Of a stretch of 64,000 bases of DNA, positions 8,008-17,049 are shown in pieces (within the stretch, counting starts at the first letter, position 1; each line of letters starts with the position of its first letter). The DNA lies in assembly GCA_009691715.1 (NCBI GenBank), contig SIAN01000006.1:1-64000 (forward strand), read 5' to 3'. This DNA comes from Planctomycetota bacterium. Its GTDB lineage: Bacteria > Planctomycetota > B15-G4 > SIAN01. A model generated the notes under the pieces. That model was not told the origin of the DNA. It saw nothing but the letters and a program-made list of their open reading frames with translations, and ran no database searches. The translations under genes were made by a program, and so were the position numbers.

Positions 8008-9153
8008 CTATGCCGGCACCTTCCCGCCCTTCGCCGCGACCAGCCGCTCCACCTCGGCCTTCACCTTCGGGAGGATCTGCTCGTAGGTGTAGGCGCCGAC
8101 GGTCTCTTCGCCGCGCTTCAGGTTCACGTGGGTCGGGCCGCACCAGAGGCCGAGGTCGGCGTCGTCGGTCTCGCCTGGGCCGTTCACGCGGCAGCCCATG
8201 ACGGCGATGGTGATCGAGTGCTCCTTGGCCCACTCGGTCATGCGCTTCACTTCCTGCGCGAGCTCGATGAACTTTTCGTTCTCGACGCGGCTGCAGGAGG
8301 GGCAGCTCACGATGTTCAACTGGTTGAAGAAGTTGGGCGGGACCGAGCGGAAGCGGCCGTTCGCGACGTCATCGAGCAGCTGGCGGCCGATCGTGATCTC
8401 CTGCCCCTTGTCGTCGAATGGCAGCGTGAGCGAGACGCGCAACGTGTCGCCGATGCCGCGGGAGAGCAATTGTTCGAAGGCGATCCGGGTCTTGATGATC
8501 CCGTCGGGCGGCATGCCGGCTTCGGTCACGCCCAAGTGGATCGGCACGTCGGGACGGACGGCGGCGAAGCGCTGGTTGGCGTCGATGACGAGACGCGGGT
8601 CGCTGTCCTTGATCGAGACGCAGTAGTCGGTGAACGCCAGATCGTCGACGATCGCACAGTGGTCGATCGCCGACTGGACGATGGCCGCGACGTGGTCGCC
8701 CGGGAAGCGCGCCTCGAGCGCGGGATCGATCGAGCCGGCGTTGACGCCGATGCGCAGCGCGAGGCCATGGCGCTTCGCCACGGCGACGATCCACGCGACC
8801 TTCTCCGCGACCGGCAGCGACTTTTCGTGGTGATGGAGGTGGCCGGGGTTGTAGCGGAGCTTGTCGACGAAGGGCGCCACCTTCTCCGCAAGGCGCCAGT
8901 TCTCCTGCAGGTCGACCGAGAGGCGCGCCTTCGTCGCCTTGCGGACCTCGGCCAGAGCCGCGACATCGGCGTCGTTGTCGACCGCGATGCGAACCAGATC
9001 GCCGCCGGCCGCTTCGATGAGATGCACCTGCCGGATCGTCGCCGCGACATCGCGCGTGCGCGTCGCCGCCATGCTCTGCACCGCGATCGGTGCGTCGCCG
9101 CCGAGTTCGAGGTCACGGATGCGGATCTTGCGGGTCTTTCGTGGGGGGATCAT
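8008..9153 (-). CDS. ispG: 4-hydroxy-3-methylbut-2-en-1-yl diphosphate synthase (IspG/GcpE)
   Basis: A 381-residue protein of the MEP isoprenoid pathway. It converts 2-C-methylerythritol 2,4-cyclodiphosphate to HMBPP with a [4Fe-4S] cluster in the cytoplasm. The N-terminal TIM-barrel opens [19 protein letters not shown] and includes [14 protein letters not shown] and [11 protein letters not shown]. The cluster ligands are visible in the C-terminal domain as CPSC in [16 protein letters not shown] and [10 protein letters not shown]. Length and order fit the short bacterial form, with no plant-type insert. ATG 9153 removes an arginine/serine-rich artefactual extension and sits behind a GCTACCAT promoter-like motif. 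The C-terminus KGGKVPA followed by TAG shows UAG working as a normal terminator in this genome. The selenoprotein gene follows after 32 bp. Confidence 0.95.
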   Translation of the reverse strand: MIPPRKTRKIRIRDLELGGDAPIAVQSMAATRTRDVAATIRQVHLIEAAGGDLVRIAVDNDADVAALAEVRKATKARLSVDLQENWRLAEKVAPFVDKLRYNPGHLHHHEKSLPVAEKVAWIVAVAKRHGLALRIGVNAGSIDPALEARFPGDHVAAIVQSAIDHCAIVDDLAFTDYCVSIKDSDPRLVIDANQRFAAVRPDVPIHLGVTEAGMPPDGIIKTRIAFEQLLSRGIGDTLRVSLTLPFDDKGQEITIGRQLLDDVANGRFRSVPPNFFNQLNIVSCPSCSRVENEKFIELAQEVKRMTEWAKEHSITIAVMGCRVNGPGETDDADLGLWCGPTHVNLKRGEETVGAYTYEQILPKVKAEVERLVAAKGGKVPA

Positions 9154-9161
9154 CGGCGGGG

Positions 9162-9169
9162 ATGGTAGC
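9162..9169 (-). promoter_or_regulatory. Candidate -10 element GCTACCAT for ispG
   Basis: The minus strand reads GCTACCAT ending 8 bp before the ispG ATG at 9153. It matches the recurring GCTAC[C/G]NT motif. Such a short distance would give an almost leaderless transcript. Confidence 0.4.
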
Positions 9170-9178
9170 GGTGCGCTG

Positions 9179-9186
9179 GCTACGAT
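9179..9186 (+). promoter_or_regulatory. Candidate -10 element GCTACGAT for the SGNH gene
   Basis: GCTACGAT lies 11 bp before ATG 9198 and is divergent from the ispG motif only 10 bp away. The downstream GCCGCGCCGC also follows the same motif at 29680-29687. No Shine-Dalgarno sequence is visible between motif and ATG. Confidence 0.4.
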
Positions 9187-9197
9187 GCCGCGCCGCG

Positions 9198-10367
9198 ATG
9201 ACGAGCCACCTTGCTTCCCGCAGGCACCTGTTCTGGACGCTGATCGTGGCGTGGGACGTCGCATGCGTCGCCATCACCGCGTGGTGCGGCGCGCGAACCG
9301 CAGAGGCATGGCGCGCGGAGGCGTCGCGCGACGCGACCCAACGCGGCGTTCCGAGCGCGCAGGCAGGCGACGAGATTCCGTGGCCGCAGGACGCGCAGTA
9401 CGTCGTCGACCCCGTCGTCGGCCACCGGCCGAAAAGCGGGCTCGACCGTCGGTTCCTAATGGGACCGCTCGGTGGCGAGGCGCAGAAACTGCGACGCCGC
9501 CACGACGGACTCGGGCTCATTCGCGACGTGGAGGACCCGACTGGCGCAGCCCTCGCCGCATCACCGCGCGTGCTGCTGATCGGCGACAGCCATTTGATGG
9601 GAGTGGTCGCCAACGCCGACAACGCGGCCGCTGTGCTCGAACGCCGATTGCGCGCGCAGCCGACGCTGGCGAACGCGGTGATGCTGAACGCCTCGGCCGG
9701 TTACTACAGCCTGTGGCAGCTCGTGCTGCGTGCGCGAACGCTGGCGAATCCGATCGCAGCGGACGTGCTGGTGCTAGGTGTCTTCCTTGGCAATGACTTC
9801 ATCGAGCTCGAGGATGTCGCGAGGCCGCATCTCAACGACGCCTCGCAAGAGCAGCCGCCCGATCCGAAGCCGCCGGCGGAGACGACCTCTGCGCGGCGCA
9901 CCTGGCTCGGCCGCGACGATCGCGATCTCCTGTTCTGGCAGGGGCTGAACCAGGCCTGCTACTTCCACCAGCGGCCGGAGCGGATCGCACCGGTCGTCGC
10001 GAAAGCGCGGCACTGCATCGAACAGGCGCAGGCGCTGACGCGGGAGCACAACGCGCAACTGCTGGTGGCACTGATCCCGAGCTACGACGTGGCTTTCCCG
10101 ACGCGGGCTGCCGCTCTCGGTGAGCGCGTCGCCGAAGTCGTCACCAGCGGCGCGAATGGCCGGTTGCGCGCTGAACTGCGCGCGCTGCTGGCGCAGCTCG
10201 GGATCCCCTGCATCGACGTGCTCGAGTCGTTTCAAGCCGATGGCCGCGACGCGCTCTACGCCACCGACTACCACATCTTCGTCGAGGGGCACCGCCTCCT
10301 GGCCGAGGCGTTGACTGAGCCACTGAGCGAATCGCTCGCGGCGGCGCTGTCGAAGCTGCCGCGCTGA
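9198..10367 (+). CDS. Membrane-anchored SGNH/GDSL hydrolase-like protein
   Basis: A 389-residue protein with an N-terminal membrane anchor ([20 protein letters not shown]) followed by an SGNH fold. Block I reads [14 protein letters not shown] (nucleophile Ser in GDSH) near residue 120, block III resembles [14 protein letters not shown], and the C-terminal acid/base pair is [11 protein letters not shown]. Proteins of this type act as O-acyl esterases or acetyltransferase partners on polysaccharides outside the membrane; the substrate here is unknown. ATG 9198 is taken because the anchor begins there. The 3' end abuts that of the antiporter gene with no spacer (TGA at 10365-10367, convergent TGA from 10368). 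A second family member lies at 25585. Confidence 0.75.
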   Translation: MTSHLASRRHLFWTLIVAWDVACVAITAWCGARTAEAWRAEASRDATQRGVPSAQAGDEIPWPQDAQYVVDPVVGHRPKSGLDRRFLMGPLGGEAQKLRRRHDGLGLIRDVEDPTGAALAASPRVLLIGDSHLMGVVANADNAAAVLERRLRAQPTLANAVMLNASAGYYSLWQLVLRARTLANPIAADVLVLGVFLGNDFIELEDVARPHLNDASQEQPPDPKPPAETTSARRTWLGRDDRDLLFWQGLNQACYFHQRPERIAPVVAKARHCIEQAQALTREHNAQLLVALIPSYDVAFPTRAAALGERVAEVVTSGANGRLRAELRALLAQLGIPCIDVLESFQADGRDALYATDYHIFVEGHRLLAEALTEPLSESLAAALSKLPR

Positions 10368-11978
10368 TCAGTTGCCGTTGCGCATCGAACCGAGGAGCCG
10401 CGTCTCCTCGAGGTCGAGTTCGCGTTCGAGCTTGAGCAGCGTTTCACGCTCGATCAGGTGCTTCTTCAGCAAGTGCAGCCGGGTGTCGCGCTCGATCTTC
10501 AGCCCCTCCCGGCGCAACTGCGCGGTCCCCTGCACGTGCATCACGTCATCGCCCGCCTCGCCGAGCAACGTCGCGCGCCCCTGATGCAGGTGGCGCACAC
10601 GATCGGCGTACTCCGCGGCGACGACACTGGTCGAGGTCGCGAGGAATTGCCCGCTTTTCGCGAGCGCCTTCACATGGCCGAACGCTGCAGTCGCCGTCGC
10701 CACGCGGGCCTCGCGTTCGCGCTCCTCCTCCTCGACCCCGTCCGTGGCGACGCCTAGCTTGCGGATGAACCACGGCATCGACGTGCCCTGCACGACCAGC
10801 GTGCCGAGGATGACCGCGAACGTCATGAAGACGATGAGTTCGCGGCACGGAAAGCCGGGCGTGTCGCTGCTCGCGCGGGGCAACGCCGATGCGGCGGCCA
10901 GCGACACATCGCCGCGCATCCCGGCCCAGCCGATCACCGCGGTGTGACGCCACGGCAACGGCCGGTGCATCGCCAGGTGCATCGAGTGCAGTGCGCGATA
11001 GCACAGCCCGCTGAGGATCATCCAGACATTGCGCGCGGCGATTGCCGCAGCGATGACAACGCCGGCATCCAGCACCAGCGTCGCCCACGATTCGTCCTTG
11101 CACACCTCACTCGTGACCGACGGAAGTTGCAGCCCAATGACGAGGAACGCCACGCCATTCAGGATGAACACCACCATCTGCCAGAAGCCGAAGCCTTCGA
11201 GGCGCGCCGTCGCCGACAGCACCTCTGACGCAAGCGTGCCGAGCACGATGCCCTCCGCCACCACCGCGAGCACTCCCGACACGTGGCAGCGCTCGGCCAG
11301 CAGGTAGGCGAGGTAGGGCGCCACCAGCGACAGCGCGATCGCAATCGACGCGTCCTTCACCCGGCGGAAGATCGCCGCGATTCCGAACCCGACGATCAGA
11401 CCGACTGCGATGCCGCCAACAGCAACGAACAGAAAATCGCCGGCAGCGTCGGAGAGCGCGAACGAGCCGCTCGCGACCGCGCCGAGCGCGAGGCGGTAGG
11501 CGACCAAGCCGGTGGCGTCGTTCACCAGGCTTTCGCCTTCAAGGATCGTGACGATGCGGCGCGGGAGGCGCAGTCTCCCGGCGATCGCGCTGACGGCAAG
11601 CGCATCGGGCGGCGAGACGATCGCGCCGAAGGCGAGGGCCGCGGCCCATGGCCAGTCGGGCACAACCAGCTTCGCCGCCCACGCGACCACCGCCGTCGTG
11701 AACAGCACCAGCCCCACCGCCAACAGGCTGATCGTTCGCAGGTGCGAACGGAACTCCTTCCACGACGTGCCCCACGCCTGCGCGTGCAACAGCGGCAGCA
11801 GCACCAGCAGGAAGACCCAATCGGGATTCAGGTCGACTTCAGGGAGCCCGGGCACCAGCGACAGTGCGAGCCCGGCGAGCACCCAGACGATTGGCTCGGC
11901 CAGCCCGATCCGCTGCGCCAACGCCCCGAACAGGGTCACCGCGGCCAGGATGAGCAGCAGCGTCTCGCCGGTTTGCAT
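10368..11978 (-). CDS. Na+/H+ antiporter, CPA1 (NhaP-like) family
   Basis: A 536-residue protein with about 12 hydrophobic segments over residues 1-400. The ion-binding region reads GAIVSPPDALAVSAIAG and LEGESLVNDATGLV, and the Asn-Asp pair is typical of electroneutral CPA1 exchangers. WAGMRGDVSLAAASALPR is a further family signature near residue 345. The last ~130 residues are a charged cytoplasmic tail (EEEEREREARVATATAAF ... KLERELDLEETRLLG), predicted helical or coiled-coil and likely regulatory. The gene is expected to exchange Na+ or K+ for H+ in pH and salt homeostasis. A 157-bp spacer to the M2 peptidase gene upstream holds only a weak GCGCT/AGCGC hairpin. Confidence 0.88.
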   Translation of the reverse strand: MQTGETLLLILAAVTLFGALAQRIGLAEPIVWVLAGLALSLVPGLPEVDLNPDWVFLLVLLPLLHAQAWGTSWKEFRSHLRTISLLAVGLVLFTTAVVAWAAKLVVPDWPWAAALAFGAIVSPPDALAVSAIAGRLRLPRRIVTILEGESLVNDATGLVAYRLALGAVASGSFALSDAAGDFLFVAVGGIAVGLIVGFGIAAIFRRVKDASIAIALSLVAPYLAYLLAERCHVSGVLAVVAEGIVLGTLASEVLSATARLEGFGFWQMVVFILNGVAFLVIGLQLPSVTSEVCKDESWATLVLDAGVVIAAAIAARNVWMILSGLCYRALHSMHLAMHRPLPWRHTAVIGWAGMRGDVSLAAASALPRASSDTPGFPCRELIVFMTFAVILGTLVVQGTSMPWFIRKLGVATDGVEEEEREREARVATATAAFGHVKALAKSGQFLATSTSVVAAEYADRVRHLHQGRATLLGEAGDDVMHVQGTAQLRREGLKIERDTRLHLLKKHLIERETLLKLERELDLEETRLLGSMRNGN

Positions 11979-12135
11979 CGCGACGGTTGCGCCCGTTTAC
12001 GCCGGTCCCGTCTGCGTGAACCCGACCCCTTGATCAGCCGAGATTCCCGGCAAAGCGCTCGAAAGCGCCTCGAACGGGCTCCTCGCACCCCATCCCGCAC
12101 GCACCGTCCCGCACGCTCAGGCGGGCACTGCCGAC

Positions 12136-14103
12136 CTAGAGATCGGCGAGCGTGTGCCTCCGACCTTTGTTCTGTTCCTGCAACCACGCCATCAGCGGCT
12201 CGAAGTAGCGCAGCATCGGCTCGGCGGAAAGCTCCTCCCCGATCGAGTCGCGCATGAGCGCTCTCCAGTCGACGCTCGCGCCCGGGGCGAGGATCTGCTT
12301 CAGGAAGTCGCCGACCTCGCGCCGGCCGAAGTAGTTGGTGTCGTGCGGATCCTCGTGCAGCAGGTTGCGCGCGATGTGGTCGTGGAGCTGGAACAGCAGC
12401 ACGAAGGAAAGGCCGTAGTCGTAGTACTGCGCCGCATCGTCGTTGATGTGGGTCTTGGTCGCTGCGTCGCAGAATTCCTCGCCGCGCGCGGCCGGCGGCA
12501 CGACGCCCTGATACTTCTCGACCAGCTCCCACCAGCGCGCGTTCCACCGCTCCTTGTTGAGCTCCTTGCCGTAGAGCTCCTGCTCGAAGCGCATCATCAC
12601 GCCCGAGCTCCACGGCATGAACACCACATAGTTCAGTGCGTCACGCAACAGGAGCTGTCGCTTCGCGTCGTCCGACAGCGGCGGCGCCTTGGCGTCCGCG
12701 AGTCCGGCCGCCTGCATGAAGCGTGGCTGCATCGCGGCAAGTCCCATCATCGTGCCGACCGCTTCGTGGTAGGCGCGGTTGGCGCCGCCGCGCAGGATCA
12801 ACGGCACCTGCGGGGTCGAGTAGCACAGGTAGTAGTAGATGTGGCCGAGCTCGTGGTGGGTCGTCTCGTACCACTCCGAGTTGCTCTCGACGCTCATCAG
12901 CGAGCGGACATCCTGGTCGAGGTCCATGTGCCACGCCGAGGCGTGGTTGTTCTTCTTGTACGCCGCGCCTTCCGGCACCGGGTAGAGCGACGACCTCTCA
13001 TAGAAGCTCGCCGGCAGCTTCGGGAAGCCGAGGCTCACGTAGAAGCGCTCGGCCTGCTCGACCTGCCACTGCGGCGTCTTGTCCTTCAGCGCGGCGTCGA
13101 GATTCACGCCCTCCACTTCGATGAGCGCGTTCCAGTCCTGGCTCCAGCGGTTCGGCAGCCAGTGAGCCGGAATCATGTCGGGCACCGGCGCGCCGTATTT
13201 CGCCGCAAGCTCGTGCCGCGCCCAGGTGTGCAGTTCGCGATAGAGCGGACGCAACTGCGCTACGACTTTTTCGTTCAGCGCGACCATCTCGTCGGTGGTC
13301 ATCCCGTACTCGGAGACCTGGTAGTCGAAGAAGTCCGAGTAACCAAGCGCGCGAACCGTGCCGTTGCGCAGTCGCTGCAGGTCAGCGAGGCCGTTCTTCA
13401 GGGTCGCGCCGACTTCCTTGCTCGCCTCCCACGCCGCCTGGCGCTTCCCGACGTCCTTCTCGTCCTTCAGGATCGCGTCGAGCTGGTTGGTCGTGACTTC
13501 CTTGCCGTCGAGCTTGAAGGTGTAGCCGAACAACGCCTCGGTCTGACGCGTCTCGGCCGAAATGCGCTGCGCGACCAGCTCCTTCGCCGTCGCCGGCTTG
13601 TCGCCTGCGAGGTAGAGGATCGCCTTCAGCTGACGCACCTGCAGCGCAGGAAGATCCGCGGCCTTTGCGAGCAGGTCGCGGCAGCTGGCGATGACCTTTT
13701 CGCTGCCGACGAACGCCGCGAGCGCCGCCTTCGCCGCGTCGTTGCGCTTGGCGTTGGAATCGTCGCCCTCGACGATGTGCGTGTTGGTGAGCCACTCCGC
13801 TTCGTTGGCCTCGATCAGGAGGCGGCGGTACTCGGTCTCGTAGTTCTTGAAGAAGCTGTCGGCCAGCGCAGCGTGGACCAGCGAGCTGCGATGCGACGTC
13901 TCGATCCGCTTTTGTTCGAGCTCGGCCGACGGCGGCTGCGCGCACGAGATCATCAGCCCGAGCAGCACCGCCGTGACCAGGATCGCGATCAGCGCGCCGA
14001 CGTTGCGGACCTTCGACCAGTCGGTCGGCGGGCCGGACGGTGCCTCGGCGTGGGCCTCGTGACCGTGACCGCCGCCGTGGCCGTGGGGATCGTCGCTGCT
14101 CAT
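12136..14103 (-). CDS. Peptidase family M2 (angiotensin-converting-enzyme-like) dipeptidyl carboxypeptidase
   Basis: A 655-residue protein. The N-terminus is histidine-rich (DDPHGHGGGHGHEAHAEA), followed by one membrane segment (VGALIAILVTAVLLGLMIS) with a Cys just after it, so the enzyme is probably anchored facing the periplasm. The catalytic domain shows the M2 zinc motif HHELGH in WYETTHHELGHIYYY, the downstream glutamate region YHEAVGTMMGLA, and MPAHW-like chloride/substrate elements (MIPAHWLPNRW). Length matches a single-domain ACE homolog. It should release dipeptides from peptide C-termini. ATG 14103 starts the His-rich tail; upstream sequence is not protein-like. It ends with TAG. 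The His-rich tail could bind Zn or Ni, which is inference. Confidence 0.9.
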   Translation of the reverse strand: MSSDDPHGHGGGHGHEAHAEAPSGPPTDWSKVRNVGALIAILVTAVLLGLMISCAQPPSAELEQKRIETSHRSSLVHAALADSFFKNYETEYRRLLIEANEAEWLTNTHIVEGDDSNAKRNDAAKAALAAFVGSEKVIASCRDLLAKAADLPALQVRQLKAILYLAGDKPATAKELVAQRISAETRQTEALFGYTFKLDGKEVTTNQLDAILKDEKDVGKRQAAWEASKEVGATLKNGLADLQRLRNGTVRALGYSDFFDYQVSEYGMTTDEMVALNEKVVAQLRPLYRELHTWARHELAAKYGAPVPDMIPAHWLPNRWSQDWNALIEVEGVNLDAALKDKTPQWQVEQAERFYVSLGFPKLPASFYERSSLYPVPEGAAYKKNNHASAWHMDLDQDVRSLMSVESNSEWYETTHHELGHIYYYLCYSTPQVPLILRGGANRAYHEAVGTMMGLAAMQPRFMQAAGLADAKAPPLSDDAKRQLLLRDALNYVVFMPWSSGVMMRFEQELYGKELNKERWNARWWELVEKYQGVVPPAARGEEFCDAATKTHINDDAAQYYDYGLSFVLLFQLHDHIARNLLHEDPHDTNYFGRREVGDFLKQILAPGASVDWRALMRDSIGEELSAEPMLRYFEPLMAWLQEQNKGRRHTLADL

Positions 14104-14224
14104 GGGGCGGCTCCGTGCGCTTGGCGCGAGTCGTGTGGCAAAAAACGAGGCGCGGTTGTAACGGAGCGCGGTGAATCGCTCAACTGCGCCGCGCCATCTC
14201 GTCTGGCCCACGCAGGAGCCGCCA

Positions 14225-15787
14225 ATGCCTGCCCCGGTCGCTGCAGCGATGCCCGTCCGATTGCGGGTTCATTGCGCTGCACTCGCTTGGATCATCGCGT
14301 GCGCCGTGCTCGTCGCGCCGCTGCCGGCGCAGACCGCTCCGCTCCCCGATGACGTCAAGCGCTACCGCAAGGAGCTCGCGCTCGGCAGCCATGTCGACAA
14401 GCGGCTCGCAGCCATCGAGAACGTCGCCTACTACGACCTAGTCGGAACCAGCAAGCTGCTGGTCGAGCACCTGATCGCGACGCTGCGCCGGATCGAGGAG
14501 CTCGAGGTCGAGCGGGACGAGAACGACAAGAAACTCGACACGGCCCTGAAGCCGCAGCTCGAGAAAGCGCAGAAGGGCCTCGCTCCGAACTACGCAGGCC
14601 TCGAGAAAATGCGGGAGGCGCAGCAGCGGATCGGCAAGGAGATCGGTGTCGAGGAGAAGGTCGTGCGCGGCTACGTCGCGGCGCTGTCGAAGGCGAAGAA
14701 CACCGACACGCTCGACTACCTGATGGCGAAACCGCCAAAACAGCCGAACCGGCTGCGACTGCTGCTGCTCGAAGTGCTCGGGAACATCGATCACGCCTTC
14801 GTGGCCGAGCACCTGATCGGCGAGATCGACGATCCGGTGTTCGAGGCGCGCATGGCGGCGGCGGCGGCGCTGCTGAAGCAGAAGCCGGAGTTCATCCCGG
14901 CGGGCGCGCTTGCGCCGTTGCTGCGCGGGTCGGAGTGGCAGGAGCGGTCGGTCGCGATCGACGCGCTCGCGCGGATCGGCGACCGGACGGCGGTCGAACT
15001 GCTGGTCAACCAGACGGCGAAGGAGTCGGGGAAGAACCTCGCCGACCTGTGCGGGCGACTCGAGCAGATCACCGGCCAGAAGTTCGGCAAGACGGCGCAC
15101 GCCTGGGTCGGCTGGTGGCAGACGGCGCGCGACGGCTTCGCGGCGAGTGGCATCGACATCAGCCAATCGGCGCAGGTGATCAAGGAGGACGGCAAGTACG
15201 CCGCCTTCTTCAAGCTCCGCTTCGACTCGCTGAAGATCGTCTACGTGATCGACCTCTCCGGCTCGATGCTGGCCGCCATCGACGACCACGAGAACACCGC
15301 GCCCGAGCCGGGGAAGTCGCGCGCCGACCTGCTGCGCCGCGAGGTGAAAGCGTCGATCAGCGCGTTGCCGCCCGACTCGAGCTTCAACGTCATCGCCTAC
15401 AACGACGTCGTGCTGCCGTGGAGCGACAAGAACCAGAAGGCGAGCGCGGAGAACAAGAAAGCGGTCGCCGAGTGGCTCGACGGCCTCGTCGCCGCCGGCC
15501 AGACCAACATCTTCGACGCGCTCGAGACTGCGTTCAAAATCTCGCCGCACTCGGTGAAGGACAAGTGGTACGGCACCACCGGCGACACGATCCTCTTCCT
15601 CTCCGATGGCGGCCCCACCTGCGGCCGCACCACCGATTGCGCCGAGATCCTGCGCGAAGTGAAGCAGTGGAACGAGACGCGCCGCGTGACAATCCACACC
15701 GTCGGCATCGGCGCCCAGGTCGTCGAACTGTTCCTGAAGGACCTCGCCAAGCAGAACGGCGGACAAGCGACCTTCATCAAGGAGTGA
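14225..15787 (+). CDS. Exported HEAT-like and von Willebrand factor A domain protein
   Basis: A 520-residue protein. ATG 14225 has CAGGAG six bases upstream and leads a signal peptide (ALAWIIACAVLVAPLPAQT). A charged helical, probably coiled-coil region covers residues ~60-150 (LRRIEELEVERDENDKK). HEAT-like helices follow (LLLEVLGNIDHAFVAEHLI, ALARIGDRTAVELLV). From ~residue 330 there is a vWA domain with the metal-binding MIDAS motif DLSGSM, the conserved Thr in GQTNIFDAL and the Asp in FLSDGGPTCG. Such proteins bind partners through a divalent metal; the partner is not indicated. A GGCGCTG/CAGCGCC hairpin follows the stop. The selenoprotein thioredoxin gene is next on the same strand after ~210 bp. 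Confidence 0.8.
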   Translation: MPAPVAAAMPVRLRVHCAALAWIIACAVLVAPLPAQTAPLPDDVKRYRKELALGSHVDKRLAAIENVAYYDLVGTSKLLVEHLIATLRRIEELEVERDENDKKLDTALKPQLEKAQKGLAPNYAGLEKMREAQQRIGKEIGVEEKVVRGYVAALSKAKNTDTLDYLMAKPPKQPNRLRLLLLEVLGNIDHAFVAEHLIGEIDDPVFEARMAAAAALLKQKPEFIPAGALAPLLRGSEWQERSVAIDALARIGDRTAVELLVNQTAKESGKNLADLCGRLEQITGQKFGKTAHAWVGWWQTARDGFAASGIDISQSAQVIKEDGKYAAFFKLRFDSLKIVYVIDLSGSMLAAIDDHENTAPEPGKSRADLLRREVKASISALPPDSSFNVIAYNDVVLPWSDKNQKASAENKKAVAEWLDGLVAAGQTNIFDALETAFKISPHSVKDKWYGTTGDTILFLSDGGPTCGRTTDCAEILREVKQWNETRRVTIHTVGIGAQVVELFLKDLAKQNGGQATFIKE

Positions 15788-15799
15788 GGTCGCAAGATC

Positions 15800-15816
15800 G
15801 GCGCTGAATCAGCGCC
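15800..15816 (+). terminator. Hairpin after the vWA gene
   Basis: GGCGCTG (15800-15806) and CAGCGCC (15810-15816) form a perfect 7-bp stem with a 3-nt loop, 12 bp after the TGA. No T tract follows, so it may act as a Rho-independent-like or stabilising hairpin. The rest of the 15788-15999 spacer holds nothing else I can identify. Confidence 0.45.
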
Positions 15817-15999
15817 CGGCCACCGTATTGATGACGCCGCGGTGACGGGCACGCGCCGAGGCCTGGGTCGTACGCGGACGCCGGTTGCGTTAAACCGACG
15901 CGCCTCCAGGGTCGATCGGGAGGTTCTGGGTGGTGGCGGTGGGGCTTTCGCGGCCGCGGCCACATGCATCAACTCGAAACTTGGATGGGAGATGAACCG

Positions 16000-16986
16000 A
16001 TGTCGTTCATGCATGCGCTGAGCTTCGCGTCGGCGACCGCCCTGTTGATGGGTGGCGTCGCGCAGGCGCAGACCGTTGCCAAGGTTGGCAACAAGATGAC
16101 CCACACCTTCAACGAGCCGCTCGTCAATTCGCAGGGCGTGAAGAGCCTTGCCGACTTGCTGGGACGCCCGGTGGTCGTCGAGTTCTGGGGCACTGGCTGA
16201 GGCCCGTGCGTTGGGTCAGCCGTGCCGCTGGCCATCAAGATGCAGGAAGAGTACGGCGACGACGTGCAGTTCATGTTCGTCTCGAACGGCGAGAAGCCGG
16301 AAGAGATCGAGCAGTTCGGACTGAAGAAGGGCTGGTTCAGCGATCACGCGATCTGGAGCAGCGAGGCGCCGTTCCAGACCGGCGCGACGACGATCCCGCA
16401 CTGCGTGGTGCTCGGGATCGACGGCAGCGTGTTGGTGAACGCCAACCCGATGTCGGCTCACTCCGAGATCGAGCAGGTCCTCGCCGAGCAGCTCAAGCTG
16501 GCAAAGAAGGGCCCGAAGGATCTGTCGCCCGCGCTGTCCAAGGCGTGGGCCGACTTCGAGAAGGGCATGTACGCCGGTGCGATCAAGGCGCTCGAGGCGA
16601 CGCCCGAAGGCGCCCCTGACAAGCAAGGCGCCGACGATCTGGCCAAGAAGCTGGCCGTGCGCGCCAAGGCGAAGCTGAACCGGCTGTCGTGGCTGATCGA
16701 GGCCGCCGAATTCGAGCAGGCCGACAAGCTGGCGGCGCAACTCGCCAAGGGACTCACCGGGCACGAGCTTGCGGAGAAGCTGAACGAGCTCACTGCATCG
16801 CTCACTGCCAAGGAGATGGCGCCGGAGCGCGAGGCGGCGAAGGCGCTCGAGAAGGTCGAGAAGCGCATCGTGAAGGATGGCATCGACGCAGCGGCGTTGA
16901 AGCAGCTCAAGTCGGTCGGCGAGAAGTTCGCGCAGACCCGTGCCGGCAAGCGCGCGTCGCGCATGGCGGGCATGCTCGGCGCCTGA
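16000..16986 (+). CDS. Selenocysteine-containing TlpA/thioredoxin-like protein (U-G-P-C; UGA at 16198-16200)
   Basis: Read with UGA as Sec, this gives a 328-residue exported protein. The signal peptide is MSFMHALSFASATALLMGG ending in AQA, and ATG 16000 has GGAG eight bases upstream. The thioredoxin-like domain reads KSLADLLGRPVVVEFWGTG, then Sec67-Gly-Pro-Cys70, then VGSAVPLAIKMQEEYGDD. UGA therefore sits exactly where the first Cys of the C-G-P-C active site belongs. The domain continues with VQFMFVSNGEKPEE, TIPHCVVLGIDGSVLV. Residues ~160-328 are a helical, lysine/alanine-rich extension. A bulged stem-loop begins 12 nt after the UGA (see 16212-16234). It probably acts as a periplasmic thiol/selenol oxidoreductase; partners are unknown. 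A nonsense mutation at precisely this Cys codon is a less economical explanation. Confidence 0.88.
16212..16234 (+). promoter_or_regulatory. Predicted bacterial SECIS element
   Basis: After the UGA (16198-16200) come 11 nt and then TGGgTCAGC (16212-16220). These pair with GCTGGCCA (16227-16234) to give eight base pairs, one a G-U wobble, with one bulged G at 16215 and the loop CGTGCC. A bulged base in the stem and G/U in the loop recall the E. coli fdhF element. An alternative longer pairing also exists: GGCAC plus GGCTGA (16189-16200) with TCAGCC plus GTGCC (16216-16226). Confidence 0.75.
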
Positions 16987-17013
16987 TCGGACCTCAGAAC
17001 GAACGTTCAAGAT

Positions 17014-17044
17014 CGCGGCCGAGGGTGACGAACCCTCGGCCGCG
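17014..17044. terminator. Strong bidirectional hairpin between convergent genes
   Basis: CGCGGCCGAGGG (17014-17025) and CCCTCGGCCGCG (17033-17044) form a perfect 12-bp GC-rich stem around TGACGAA. It lies 28 bp after the selenoprotein stop and just before the convergent stop at 17050. There is no long T tract, but position and stability suit a shared terminator. Confidence 0.7.
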
Positions 17045-17049
17045 GTCGT

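Noticed and set aside
8008..8010. Complete reassignment of UAG to a sense codon
   Set aside because: UAG ends ispG at the expected C-terminus just before a Shine-Dalgarno sequence and the next gene. It also ends the M2 peptidase, DUF1501, Fpg and other genes, so it must still terminate translation.
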